Counted from the first letter of the stretch, positions 33,505 through 41,968 are shown. The stretch: DNA of 64,000 nucleotides from Gordonibacter sp. 28C (GCF_003339845.1 NZ_PPTR01000005.1:213784-277783), one strand, 5' to 3'. Numbers and translations: made by a program. Notes: generated by a model not told the origin, from the sequence alone.

Positions 33505-34005
33505 ATGGACGGTATGGAGAAGCTGATCGGCGCAACCATCGTTTCGATAGTCCTGTTCGCGTTCTTCGCCCTCATGGCGTGGAAGTTCTGGCACGGCCGA
33601 TGGCTGCGCGCCATCGCCGGCAACAACCTCGTGAGCGACGAGGAGTACGACAGCCCCTTCCAGCGAGCGCTCGGCCGGCGTATGGGCGTCGTCATGGCCT
33701 GCTGCTGCGTTTCGATGGTCCTTCTGTTGGCGTCCACCGCTGCGACCGCTTTCGACGGCGACTTGGGGGCCGTCATCTCCCCCGCCCTCGTCGGCGCAGC
33801 CGTCCTGCTGATCGTCGTGCCGTGCATCTGGGTCGTCGTATGGTCGAACGTGCAGGCACGCCGACAGCGGAACGAGGCGCTGGACGCCGATCCCCCCAAA
33901 GCCGAGGACGCCAAGCTCGACCGCAAGGCGGCTGTGGTGCTCGGCGTTATCCTGGGAATCTACCTGTTCATCGTGCTCGTCGTCGTTCCCCTTGCGATCC
34001 GCTGA
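33505..34005 (+). CDS. Small membrane protein, paralog group A (2 of 3)
   Basis: A 166-residue protein with an N-terminal helix, the W-x-G-x-W motif (KFWHGRWLRAIAGNN, about 26-40) and an RRMGVVMAC start to the second helix. Two further helices and a polar loop (ARRQRNEALDADPPKAED) follow. It shares this layout with 32111-32545 and 34676-35173. ATG with AAGGGG upstream; GTG 33499 is an alternative. The stop lies 4 bases from the stop of the converging uspA-like gene. Function unknown. Confidence 0.65.
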   Translation: MDGMEKLIGATIVSIVLFAFFALMAWKFWHGRWLRAIAGNNLVSDEEYDSPFQRALGRRMGVVMACCCVSMVLLLASTAATAFDGDLGAVISPALVGAAVLLIVVPCIWVVVWSNVQARRQRNEALDADPPKAEDAKLDRKAAVVLGVILGIYLFIVLVVVPLAIR

Positions 34006-34009
34006 CAAG

Positions 34010-34456
34010 CTACTTCGTGATGAGCACCGGCACGTACGAGGCATGCAGCACCGCCGTGCTCACGCTGCCGAGCATGCCCTTGATGGCGCCCAGCCCGCGG
34101 CTGCCCATGACGATGAGACCGCACGGCTCCTTGGCGGCGGCGTTGGCGATGGCTTCCTGCGGCTTCCCGAAGGCCACGCGCAGGTCGACCACGTCCTCGT
34201 ATCCTTCGATACGGCTCGCGACCTGCTTTCTCAACGTTTCGAGGGCCGCCTGTTCGTTCTCCTCCGTCGACAGCAGCACGCCCGCGGCGCGCGCGGCCGC
34301 AGCGAACGCGGGGTCTCCCATTTTGGCGGGGTCGGTGACGCTGAGGATGGCCACGCGCTGACCGAGCCCGTGGCTCACCAGATCGAGCGCGTTCGACAAC
34401 GCCCGGTTCGAGGGCGAGGATCCGTCGTACGCGACCAGAATCGTTCCGTAACCCAT
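34010..34456 (-). CDS. Universal stress protein (UspA family)
   Basis: A 148-residue cytoplasmic UspA domain. The N-terminal strand is TILVAYDGSSPSNRAL, and the ATP-binding signature is GSRGLGAIKGMLGSVS (about 118-133), of the G-x2-G-x9-G-S type. The protein probably binds ATP. ATG with GGGAAGG on the minus strand. It converges with 33505-34005. Specific stress role unknown. Confidence 0.93.
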   Translation of the reverse strand: MGYGTILVAYDGSSPSNRALSNALDLVSHGLGQRVAILSVTDPAKMGDPAFAAAARAAGVLLSTEENEQAALETLRKQVASRIEGYEDVVDLRVAFGKPQEAIANAAAKEPCGLIVMGSRGLGAIKGMLGSVSTAVLHASYVPVLITK

Positions 34457-34675
34457 GGCAGATCCGCCTTCCCTCTTGCCGGCGCGGCAGATCTCGGCCG
34501 CGCCGGGCGCTCTCGTTCGATACTCGAATTCTACCACGCTGCGATCGGTCCGTAAGCGCGACGTGGCTTTTGCGTCCCATCCGTTGACGAGCCAATGATA
34601 CTGGTGCCTTACGGTATAATCGGGCTTGAAGAACAAGCAGGTTAACAGGGACGTTTCGAGAACGGCGGGTTGTTC

Positions 34676-35173
34676 ATGGATGGGATCACGATCATGGCCT
34701 TGGTCACGGCCGCGCTGGCGCTTGTCGCGCTCGCGCTGATTGCCCTGATGTTTTGGAGAGGGTCCTGGCTGTTCCTGGTGGCGGGACGCGCGGCCGAGGA
34801 CGAGGCGGAGGACGCCGCTGAAGGCCGTCGGCTCTTGGCGCGGCGCATGGCCGTGGTGCTGCTGATAGGCTGCGCGCTGGTGGCCACGCTCATTCTGTTC
34901 GAAGGCTTCAAGCTCGCCGGCAACGCCTCGCTCGCATGGGCCGCCACGATGGCGAACAACGTGGCGTTCGTGGCTCTTCTGGTCGGCATGGTGTGGTTCT
35001 TCGTCGTGCAGCGGCCCGACCGAAGCAAGGACGACGCCGCGAAAGAGGAATCCCGCATGGCCGCCCGCGCCCGCTCCGCGCGCCTCGACCACCTGCCGAT
35101 GGCCACCCTCGTGTTCACCATCGCCTTCATCGCCGTCATCGCCCTCGTGGGCGTGTTGTTCGCAGGCCTGTAG
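34676..35173 (+). CDS. Small membrane protein, paralog group A (3 of 3)
   Basis: A 165-residue protein with an N-terminal helix, the W-x-G-x-W motif (MFWRGSWLFLVAGRA, about 25-39) and an acidic EDEAEDAAEGRR loop. RRMAVVLLIGC begins helix two, and two further helices follow. It is closest in plan to 33505-34005. Three related genes within 3 kb suggest local duplication and divergence. TATAAT at 34615-34620 may be the -10 of its promoter; a TTG at 34670 is an alternative start. Function unknown. Confidence 0.65.
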   Translation: MDGITIMALVTAALALVALALIALMFWRGSWLFLVAGRAAEDEAEDAAEGRRLLARRMAVVLLIGCALVATLILFEGFKLAGNASLAWAATMANNVAFVALLVGMVWFFVVQRPDRSKDDAAKEESRMAARARSARLDHLPMATLVFTIAFIAVIALVGVLFAGL

Positions 35174-35262
35174 CCCAAGACTGCAAACGTCGTGGGCGAA
35201 ACGGCTAGATCGCGCTTTGAAAGCCCTCGACCACGAAGTGCATATTGCAGACGCTCCTCTTT

Positions 35263-35362
35263 GTCGTCCTGAACGCAGACGCGCAGCGTTGAAGTCGAAG
35301 GATCCCGCGTGGCGGCAACCGCAAGTTTCCTAGCTAAACTGCATGGGGTTCTTCGACCCCGC
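35263..35362. repeat. REP-like palindromic element, degraded copy
   Basis: Left unit begins GTCGTCCTGAACG and ends AGTCGAAGGATCCC. The spacer shares GGCGGCAACCGCAAG with the spacer of the copy at 36680 (GGTGGCAACCGAAAG). The right unit is reduced to GGTTCTTCGACCCC. It abuts the 3' end of the GIY-YIG/GluQ-RS gene. The rest of 35174-35262 holds nothing recognised. Confidence 0.7.
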
Positions 35363-35364
35363 GC

Positions 35365-36591
35365 CTACCTCCACCGCACCTGCACGAGGTCGTCGAAAAT
35401 CGTCGGCAACGCGGCTAGGTCGAAGGTTTCGAGCAGCTCCTCGGGGGTGGCGGGGTCGCACGTGGGCGCGAGGCCGGTGATGCCGGCGATGTGGCCGATG
35501 ACGCCCTCGGGCGTTTTGAAGCGCGCGAGAAGCGCGTCGAGGGCGGCGTCGCGGTCGCGCTTCGAGAGGCGCCGGTCGCGTTCGGCGACGATGAGCGGAA
35601 CGTGCGCGTACCGCGGATGCGGCAGGCCGAGGAGCTCTTGCAGGTAGATTTGCTGCGGCGTCGAGCACAAGAGGTCGACGCCGCGCACGACCGAGCTCAC
35701 GCCCTGCTCGGCGTCGTCCACCACCACCGCCAGCTGGTAGGCGAAGGCGCCGTCCGAGCGTCGCACGAGGAAGTCGCCGCAGTCGCGCGCGAGGTTCTGC
35801 GCGTACGCGCCCTGCACCTGGTCGACGAAGGCGACCTCCCGGTCGGGCACGACGAGCCGCTGCGCCGGGGCGCGGTCCCGTGCGCGGGCGGCGCGCTCGT
35901 CGTCGCTCAAGCGCCGGCAGGTGCCCGGGTACACCGGCTTCTCGCCCCGATGCGGAGCCGAAGCAGCGTGAAGGTCGGCCCGCGTGCAGAAGCACGGGTA
36001 CGCGAGGCCGCGCTTCTGCAGCTCGTCGAAGGCGGCACGATATGCCTCCGTGCGGTCGTGCTGGAAGTACGGCCCCTCGTCCCACGTGAGCCCCAACCGC
36101 TCGAAGTCCCGCTGCGCCGCGTCTACGAAAGCCGGCTTCGAACGCTCCGCGTCCAAGTCCTCGATCCGCAGCACGACGCGCCCGTCCTGCGATTTGGCCA
36201 CAAGCCACGCGACGAGCGCCGCGAACACGTTCCCCGCATGCATCCGCCCCGTCGGCGAAGGGGCGAACCGCCCAACGACGGGGTCTTGGACGGGTGCTTC
36301 GACAGACAGGTCGCGCCATTGGGGGTTCAGGCGCTCTACAAGCGCTTCCTTTTTCTTTCGACTCCAGCCTTTGAGTTGCTTTTCACGAGTGATGGCGTCT
36401 TCGATGCGTCCACAGCTTTCGCAATACACTAATTCGGTGGCGTTGTAGCGATCGGTGAAGCCCTTAAACGCATGCGACTTATGTTCGACAACACGTCGAG
36501 CAAGATCGTTCGTCACTCCGATATACAAGACGGTGCGACGGGCGTTGCTCATGATGTACACGCTGTAAACGTTCGCCTCGGCCACGGGCAT
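35365..36591 (-). CDS. Fusion of GIY-YIG nuclease domain and glutamyl-Q tRNA(Asp) synthetase
   Basis: One open frame of 408 residues. Residues 8-95 are a small GIY-YIG endonuclease: VYIMSNARRTVLYIGVTNDL, conserved RR and EHK, then REKQLKGWSRKKKEAL with the metal-binding glutamate, ending NPQWRDLS. Residues 108-408 are a GluQ-RS (YadB type), which puts glutamate on queuosine of tRNA-Asp: class I signature GRFAPSPTGRMHAGN, RIEDLD, zinc-site cysteines CFC...CR, and the SKRD loop in place of KMSKS. No stop or start signal lies between the parts. The ATG at 36591 has GGAAGGGG close by; the frame stays open to 36735 but would then read through a repeat element. REP-like elements lie on both sides. 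Confidence 0.85.
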   Translation of the reverse strand: MPVAEANVYSVYIMSNARRTVLYIGVTNDLARRVVEHKSHAFKGFTDRYNATELVYCESCGRIEDAITREKQLKGWSRKKKEALVERLNPQWRDLSVEAPVQDPVVGRFAPSPTGRMHAGNVFAALVAWLVAKSQDGRVVLRIEDLDAERSKPAFVDAAQRDFERLGLTWDEGPYFQHDRTEAYRAAFDELQKRGLAYPCFCTRADLHAASAPHRGEKPVYPGTCRRLSDDERAARARDRAPAQRLVVPDREVAFVDQVQGAYAQNLARDCGDFLVRRSDGAFAYQLAVVVDDAEQGVSSVVRGVDLLCSTPQQIYLQELLGLPHPRYAHVPLIVAERDRRLSKRDRDAALDALLARFKTPEGVIGHIAGITGLAPTCDPATPEELLETFDLAALPTIFDDLVQVRWR

Positions 36592-36679
36592 CCCCTTCCC
36601 GACGTCGCATGCCTCTGTCATTCTGAGTGTAGTTTTATGCGCCGGCTTGCATGATCGTAAGACGGCAATCCGACGTATC

Positions 36680-36860
36680 GTCATCCTGAGCGGAGGCGCG
36701 TAGCGCCGGAGTCGAAGGATCCCGAGCGGTGGCAACCGAAAGACTTCCAGCTAGCGCCGCACGGGATCCTTCGACTCGCTGCGCTCGCTCAGGATGACAA
36801 GCGCTAGCGCCGCACGGGATCCTTCGACTCCGCGCCTGACGGCGCTCCGCTCAGGATGAC
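36680..36860. repeat. REP-like palindromic element, compound copy of three units
   Basis: Unit 1 starts GTCATCCTGAGCGG (36680) and ends AGTCGAAGGATCCC. Units 2 and 3 are inverted, each running GGGATCCTTCGACTC to GCTCAGGATGAC, and end at about 36802 and 36860. A CTAGCGCCGCAC spacer precedes both inverted units, showing duplication of unit plus spacer. Each unit has an inner palindrome (for example GGCGC/GCGCC). It fills the gap between the fusion gene and paaK. Confidence 0.85.
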
Positions 36861-36871
36861 AGAGGAACAAG

Positions 36872-38236
36872 CTACTTCCGCAAGTCTTCGACGTGCTTGG
36901 CCTTGCCCGTGGTGCGCTCGATGCCGCCCGGCTCCACGAGCCTCACGCGGACGCCCACCAAAAGCACGCCCTTGAGCTTCTCCTCGATAGCGCGCCGCAA
37001 ACGCTCCATGTCCTCGAACGAGTCGGAGAACGCCTCGGGCTTCAGCTCCACGTGCACGACCATGCGGTCGAGCCCGCCCTCGTTGTCCACGACGATGCGG
37101 TAGTGCGGCGTAACGCCTTGGATGCCGGAGAGCACGTCCTCCACCTGACTTGGGAACACGTTCGTGCCGCGGATGATGAGCATGTCGTCGCAGCGTGCGC
37201 GAACCTTCTGCATGCGCGCCGTGGTGCGCCCGCAGGCGCAGGGCTCGCACGTAACGCGCGTCAGATCGTGCGTGCGGTAGCGCAGCACGGGGATGGCCTG
37301 CTTCCCCAACGGCGTGAGCACGAGCTCTCCCATCTCCCCATCGGGCACGGGCTCGCCCGTGTCGGGGTCGACGACCTCCCATAGGAAGTGGTCCTCGGCG
37401 ATATGTTGCATGTCGCGCGAGGCAAGGCACTCGCCCGACACGCCCGGTCCCATGACCTCGGTCAGACCGTAGTTGTCGGTGCACACGATGTGCATGCGGC
37501 TCTCGATCTCGGCCTTGAGGCCCGGCGGGCACGGCTCGCCGCCGAACAGCCCCACGCGCAGCGTGGACGATTCCCAGTCGAAGCCCAGCCTCTCCCCCAC
37601 CTCGCACATGTGCAGCGCGTAGGAGGGCGTGGCGATGAGCACGGTGGTGCCGTAGTCCTCGATCATGGCGATGTGCCGCTCGGTGTTGCCGGAACCCGCC
37701 GGGATCATCATGCACCCCAGCTTCTGCAACCCGTAGTGCAGGCCGAAGCCGCCGGTGAACATACCGTAGCCGAAGGCCATCTGCGCCCGGTCGCCGGGCA
37801 CGACGCCCGCCATCTGCACGAGGCGCATGATGCAGTCGGACCACATGTCCATGTCGTTTTGGTTGTAGCCCACAACGATGGGCTTGCCGGTGGTGCCCGA
37901 CGACGCGTGCAGCTCCACCACCTCGTCGAGCGGCACGGCGAACAGGCCGTAGGGGAAGGTATCGCGCAGCACGGACTTGTCCGTGAACGGGAGCTTCCTC
38001 ACGTCCGCGAGGGTCTTGATGTCCGCCGGCGCCACGCCCAGCTCGTCCATGCGCGCGCGGTACCAGGGCACGCGCTCGTAGGTCCAGGCCACTTGCGCGA
38101 CAAGCTTCTCAAGCTGGATAGCGCGGATGCGCTCGCGCGAAGCGCACTCGACGGCCGGATTGTGGATGGGCAGGTCGGAGAAGTCCCCGGCGGCGGCTGC
38201 GGCGAGCGCCGCGCCCTTGACGGTCATATCGGCCAT
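36872..38236 (-). CDS. paaK: Phenylacetate-CoA ligase family enzyme (PaaK-like), copy 1
   Basis: AMP-forming ligase that activates aryl acids such as phenylacetate or indoleacetate with CoA; 454 residues. The nucleotide loop is SSGTTGKPIVVGY (about 112-124), with DNYGLTEVMGPGV, RYRTHDLTRV and the C-terminal lysine in ERTTGKAKHV. Last gene of the minus-strand operon iorA-iorB-ACT-paaK, so it probably works on, or in reverse supplies, the aryl-acetyl-CoA made by IorAB. A GTG at 38245 overlapping the ACT gene stop (GTGA) is an equally good start. Confidence 0.93.
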   Translation of the reverse strand: MADMTVKGAALAAAAAGDFSDLPIHNPAVECASRERIRAIQLEKLVAQVAWTYERVPWYRARMDELGVAPADIKTLADVRKLPFTDKSVLRDTFPYGLFAVPLDEVVELHASSGTTGKPIVVGYNQNDMDMWSDCIMRLVQMAGVVPGDRAQMAFGYGMFTGGFGLHYGLQKLGCMMIPAGSGNTERHIAMIEDYGTTVLIATPSYALHMCEVGERLGFDWESSTLRVGLFGGEPCPPGLKAEIESRMHIVCTDNYGLTEVMGPGVSGECLASRDMQHIAEDHFLWEVVDPDTGEPVPDGEMGELVLTPLGKQAIPVLRYRTHDLTRVTCEPCACGRTTARMQKVRARCDDMLIIRGTNVFPSQVEDVLSGIQGVTPHYRIVVDNEGGLDRMVVHVELKPEAFSDSFEDMERLRRAIEEKLKGVLLVGVRVRLVEPGGIERTTGKAKHVEDLRK

Positions 38237-38241
38237 GTTGC

Positions 38242-38679
38242 TCACCGTCCCTCGCCCGAGGCGAGAGGCCGGGCCAGGTCGTCTTGCCCGATAAGCTCCA
38301 CCGGCTCGCCTGCCAACAGCTCTTCGGCGCGGGCCAAGTCCTTCACGGACAGCGCGATGTAGGTGGAGATGAGCGAGTAGCTGTACGTGACGTTGATCCC
38401 GCAGTCGGCCATGATGCCCATGACGCGCGCGAGTTCGCCCGGAGTGTCGTCCAGCCGCGCGCACAGCACGTCGGTCGTCGCGGCGGCCGCGCCCATGTCC
38501 ACGAGCACGGCCAAGGCGCGCTCGGGGTCGTCGACGATGAAGCGCACGATGCCGTAGTCGCCCGTGTCCGACGCGCTGTACCCGCGCACGCTCACGTGTG
38601 CGTCCTCGAACGCGTCGAGCACGCGGCGCAAATGCCCGGGCTGGCTTTCCAAAAAAACGCTGATCTGCTGCACGCTCAT
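38242..38679 (-). CDS. ACT-domain protein of the ior operon
   Basis: A 145-residue protein made of two ACT-like domains (about 1-70 and 71-140), usually amino-acid sensors. The first begins ISVFLESQPGHLRRVLDAF and the second has DDTPGELARVMGIMADCGIN. A homologue at 43380-43808 also sits next to a paaK gene, so the pairing of ACT protein and aryl-CoA ligase is conserved within the window. It probably senses aromatic amino acids; this is inference. It overlaps the possible GTG start of paaK. Confidence 0.88.
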   Translation of the reverse strand: MSVQQISVFLESQPGHLRRVLDAFEDAHVSVRGYSASDTGDYGIVRFIVDDPERALAVLVDMGAAAATTDVLCARLDDTPGELARVMGIMADCGINVTYSYSLISTYIALSVKDLARAEELLAGEPVELIGQDDLARPLASGEGR

Positions 38680-38682
38680 GCC

Positions 38683-39279
38683 CTAGGCCCCTTCCCCGTC
38701 CGCGAAGGCGCGTCCTGCGCGAAACGCCGCCAGGTTGGCGTCGACGGTCTTCGGCGGCACGCGGTCGGCCACCACGCGCTCCCACGCTTCGACGGGAAAC
38801 GGCAGGCGCGTGGAGAGCGCGCCCAGCAGAACCACGTTCGTGGACTTCGCGCTTCCGGCCTCCCGGGCCAGATCGCCCGCCGGGATGAGCGTGGCGCCCC
38901 TGTCGGCCAGCGTCTCGCGCGCGTGAGCGGGCATGGACGCCTTCCCGGTGGCCACGGGCAGCGGCTTGATGGCCTCGTCGGCCACCAGCAGGTAGCCGCC
39001 CTCCGCCAGAAAGGACAGGTTGCGCAGCGCCTCGGTGGTTTCGAACGACACGACGCAGTCGGCCGTGCCGGGATCGCACACCATGGAGGAAACCTCGTCG
39101 CCGAAGCGCACCACCGTGGTCACGGCGCCGCCGCGCTGGGCCATGCCGTGGATCTCCGACACCTTCACCGACGCGCCCGCCTCGAGCGCCGCATGGGCGA
39201 GAAGGTCGGCCGCCAAGATGGTGCCCTGGCCGCCCACTCCGCACAAGAGCACGGTCGTGGCGTTGCTGGAGTTACTCAT
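38683..39279 (-). CDS. iorB: Indolepyruvate:ferredoxin oxidoreductase beta subunit
   Basis: A 198-residue gamma-type domain of 2-oxoacid:ferredoxin oxidoreductases, partner of IorA. The start TTVLLCGVGGQGTILAADLLAHAA is the family hallmark, followed by EIHGMAQRGGAVTT. The complex oxidatively decarboxylates indolepyruvate and related aryl-pyruvates to aryl-acetyl-CoA and reduces ferredoxin. It overlaps the iorA 3' end by 8 bases. Confidence 0.95.
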   Translation of the reverse strand: MSNSSNATTVLLCGVGGQGTILAADLLAHAALEAGASVKVSEIHGMAQRGGAVTTVVRFGDEVSSMVCDPGTADCVVSFETTEALRNLSFLAEGGYLLVADEAIKPLPVATGKASMPAHARETLADRGATLIPAGDLAREAGSAKSTNVVLLGALSTRLPFPVEAWERVVADRVPPKTVDANLAAFRAGRAFADGEGA

Positions 39280-41017
39280 GGGAGCTCCCCTCCGTTTGCT
39301 CGATGGCGTTGAAGGCGCAGTACTGTGCGCATTGTCCGCAGCCTATGCACAGGCCGGGATCGATGTCCGCGCGACCCGTTTCCGCGTCCTTCGCGATGGC
39401 CGGGCAACCCAGCGTCGGGCACACGCCGCACGCCGTGCAGGCGCCCGTCACCGTGTAGGCCGGCTTCCTCGTGCGCTCCAGCAGCACGCACGGCGCGCGG
39501 AACACGAGCACCGACAACTCGCTGGAAGACGTGGCGCTCTTGAGCGCGCCGCGCACGGCCTTGGCGTCGTGCGGGTCGATCGTGCGCACGTCCTCCACGC
39601 CCAACGAGCGCACCACGCCCTCAAGGTCGAGCTCGCGGCTCGGGCGCTTCTGCAGCGTCTCGCCGTTGAAGGGGTTGCCCTGGCGACCCGTCATGGCCGT
39701 GGTGCGGTTGTCCAGCACGCACACCGTGCCCCCGCCGCGGTTGTAAACGGTGGAGATGAGCGAGGACAGGCCCGAGTGCGCGAACGTGGAGTCGCCGATG
39801 ACGGCCACCACGGGACGGTGCTCCGTGTTCGCCAGCGCCAGTTCGAAACCGTGCGCCATCGACACCGACGCGCCCATGTCCACGCATGTGTCCATGGCGG
39901 ACAGCGGCGGCAGCGCGCCCAGCGTGTAGCAGCCGATGTCGCCCGTGACGATGGCTTTGATGCGCGTGAGCTCTTTGAACACCAGGCGGTGCGGACAGCC
40001 TGGGCAAAGCGCCGGCGGTCGCCCGGGAAGCCCCGCGGGCGTGTCCTCGTGCTCAGGCTCCTTCAGCCCGAACGCCGCGCGGACGAGGCCCGGCGAAAGC
40101 TCGCCGTCGCGCGGGAGCAGATTCGCGAAGCCGGACACCTCGATGCCCAGCGAGCGCACGCCCTCGGTCAGGTACTCGGAGGCCTCTTCCACCACGTAGA
40201 GCTCGTCCACGCTGTCGGCGAAGGAGCGCAGCGCCTCGGCGGGCAGGGGCCACGTGCAGCCCAGCTTGAACACCGACGCCTCGGGCAGCGCCTCTACCAC
40301 ATGCTGGTACGCCGCGCCAGCGCACACGACGCCCGCGGCGGTGCCTCGGCGCTCGACGCGGTTGTACGGGCAATCCTCGGCCCACGCGTTCAGCGCCTCT
40401 ATGCGCTCGAGCTGCACCTTGCGGCGCGGCTTGGCGAACGCGGGCATCATGACCCACTTGCCCGCGTCCTTCTCGTAGGGCTTGAGCTCCACGCTCGCAC
40501 GCGGGCCCGGCTCCACCGGCGTTTTCGTGTGAGACACGCGCACCGAGGAACGGATGAACACGGGAACGTCGAAGCGCTCGGACAGTTGATAAGCCTCGCG
40601 CGTGAAGCGCAGCGCTTCGGCCGAGTCGGCGGGGTCGAGCATGGGAATGTGCGCCGCGCGGGCGTAGTAGTGGGAGTCCTGCTCGTTCTGCGACGAGTAC
40701 ATGCCGGGATCGTCGGCGGCCAACACCACCATGCCGCCGCCCACGCCCGTGTAGGCGGCGGTGAACAGCGGATCGGCAGCCACGTTCACGCCCACGTGCT
40801 TCATGGTGGACAGCACGCGCGCGCCCGCAGCCGAGGCGCCGATGCCCACCTCCACGGCCACCTTCTCGTTCACGCACCACTCGGCGTACACCCCGTCCTT
40901 CTTCGCGAACGCCTCGAGCGTCTCGGTGGAGGGCGTGCCGGGATAGGCCACGCCGATATGCGCGCCCGCCTCCCACGCCCCCTGGGCGATGGCTTCGTTT
41001 CCTGACATCAGTTCCAT
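39272..41017 (-). CDS. iorA: Indolepyruvate:ferredoxin oxidoreductase alpha subunit
   Basis: A 581-residue subunit carrying the pyrimidine-binding domain at the N-terminus (GNEAIAQGAWEAG...YPGTPSTETLEAF). The thiamine-diphosphate domain contains GDIGCYTLG and GDSTFAHSGL. The C-terminus has a ferredoxin-like domain with two 4Fe-4S motifs (CTACGVCPTLGCP and CIGCGQCAQYC). ATG with GGGGGAAGG upstream. First gene of the operon iorA-iorB-ACT-paaK. Ferredoxin reduced here could feed the Ech hydrogenase encoded at 48332-53827. Confidence 0.96.
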   Translation of the reverse strand: MELMSGNEAIAQGAWEAGAHIGVAYPGTPSTETLEAFAKKDGVYAEWCVNEKVAVEVGIGASAAGARVLSTMKHVGVNVAADPLFTAAYTGVGGGMVVLAADDPGMYSSQNEQDSHYYARAAHIPMLDPADSAEALRFTREAYQLSERFDVPVFIRSSVRVSHTKTPVEPGPRASVELKPYEKDAGKWVMMPAFAKPRRKVQLERIEALNAWAEDCPYNRVERRGTAAGVVCAGAAYQHVVEALPEASVFKLGCTWPLPAEALRSFADSVDELYVVEEASEYLTEGVRSLGIEVSGFANLLPRDGELSPGLVRAAFGLKEPEHEDTPAGLPGRPPALCPGCPHRLVFKELTRIKAIVTGDIGCYTLGALPPLSAMDTCVDMGASVSMAHGFELALANTEHRPVVAVIGDSTFAHSGLSSLISTVYNRGGGTVCVLDNRTTAMTGRQGNPFNGETLQKRPSRELDLEGVVRSLGVEDVRTIDPHDAKAVRGALKSATSSSELSVLVFRAPCVLLERTRKPAYTVTGACTACGVCPTLGCPAIAKDAETGRADIDPGLCIGCGQCAQYCAFNAIEQTEGSSHE

Positions 41018-41128
41018 AGACGACCTTCCCCCGCTTTGAAATATCCCTTGGAATTATACGGCAAAGCGCGCCATCCGATCCGGTCAAAGAGCCAAGACCG
41101 TTCCGAGCGGCGCGCTTTTCGAGTCTGT

Positions 41129-41206
41129 GTCATCCTGAGCGAGCGAAGCGAGTCGAAGGATCTTCGATCAAGGGAGGTTCCCGTGCCAGAAGATCCTTTG
41201 ACTCGC
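41129..41206. repeat. REP-like palindromic element, third copy
   Basis: The left unit GTCATCCTGAGCG...AGTCGAAGGATC begins at 41129. A spacer with TTCGATCAAGGGAGG follows, and a right unit reading AGATCCTTTGACTCG ends at about 41206. It has the same arm sequences as the elements at 35263 and 36680 but a different spacer. It lies upstream of iorA. Confidence 0.8.
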
Positions 41207-41224
41207 ACCTCACTTCTTACCTAG

Positions 41225-41520
41225 CCGCGCCGCGCATCCTCCCCGGTCGATTCTCGCGCTTCGCGCGAGCGGGCGCTCTGGAGAGCGCCCCTATGGAGAT
41301 TGCCTCGACTTCGGCGAGGCCGCGCCTAGCGGCGGCACGATCCGCGCGCAGATTCCGCATGGTGAACAGTCCGGTGGACTGTTCACACACCTTCTTTGCG
41401 CCCGAGCGGGCGCGCCGGAGATAGGCGAAGCTTATCTCCGGCTGCGGGCGTTTCGTGCGAGCCCAGGACTGCCCGAGCACGGGGCGTGCCGCCGCCAGGC
41501 GCGGCCGTCCCGCAGGTTGA
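41225..41520. repeat. Palindrome-rich intergenic stretch
   Basis: About 300 bases without a credible gene, holding at least three strong inverted repeats: CTCGCGC/GCGCGAG (41253-41269), GGGCGCTC/GAGCGCCC (41271-41290) and GTGAACAGTCC/GGACTGTTCAC (41362-41386). Composite dyads like this often mark dispersed intergenic repeats; other copies would have to be sought outside the window. Confidence 0.55.
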
Positions 41521-41524
41521 AGGG

Positions 41525-41968
41525 TTATTCCTCCTGGTAGAGCAAGCAGAACGCGCCGATCTGGATGACGTCGCCGTCGACCAGCTTGCGCGGCGCGTCC
41601 ACGCTGTCGTTGTTCACCCACACGCCGTTGAACGAGTTCGTGTCGTGGATGGCGTAGCCACCGTCGCACGGCTCGATGAGCGCGTGCTCGCGCGACACGG
41701 TCATGTCGTTCAGGAACACGTCGCGCTGCGGGCTGCGCCCGATGGTCTGCGGCGCGTCTCCCAGCTGTATCGTCACGCCGGTCTGCGGGCCGCGCACGAC
41801 GCGCAGGGCCGCCGCGGCGGCCGGCTTCGCCTCGGGCGCGAACGACTCGTCGGGAAGCGTCACCGGCTCGAAGCGCTGCGTGGAGCCGAGCAGCTTGAAC
41901 CCGCAATGCGGGCACGCCGGAGCGTCGGGCGGTAGCTCGTTGCTGCATACGGGGCATCTCTCGGTCAT
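41525..41968 (-). CDS. FHA-domain protein with N-terminal zinc ribbon
   Basis: A 147-residue cytoplasmic protein. A double-CxxC zinc ribbon (CPVCSNELPPDAPACPHCG) forms the N-terminus, a short linker follows, then an FHA phosphothreonine-binding domain at about 60-147 (IGRSPQRDVFLNDMTVSREHALIE, NSFNGVWVNN). It would bind proteins phosphorylated by a Ser/Thr kinase, but no kinase gene is in the window. It is the last gene of the minus-strand run from 48141, 27 bases after dacF. Confidence 0.92.
   Translation of the reverse strand: MTERCPVCSNELPPDAPACPHCGFKLLGSTQRFEPVTLPDESFAPEAKPAAAAALRVVRGPQTGVTIQLGDAPQTIGRSPQRDVFLNDMTVSREHALIEPCDGGYAIHDTNSFNGVWVNNDSVDAPRKLVDGDVIQIGAFCLLYQEE

Noticed and set aside
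36592..36735. N-terminal extension of the GIY-YIG/GluQ-RS frame
   Set aside because: The open frame here reads through a REP-like element, so the coding appearance is due to the repeat and not to selection.
39020..41005. 661-codon plus-strand frame over iorA/iorB
   Set aside because: Antisense shadow; IorA and IorB on the minus strand have complete motifs.
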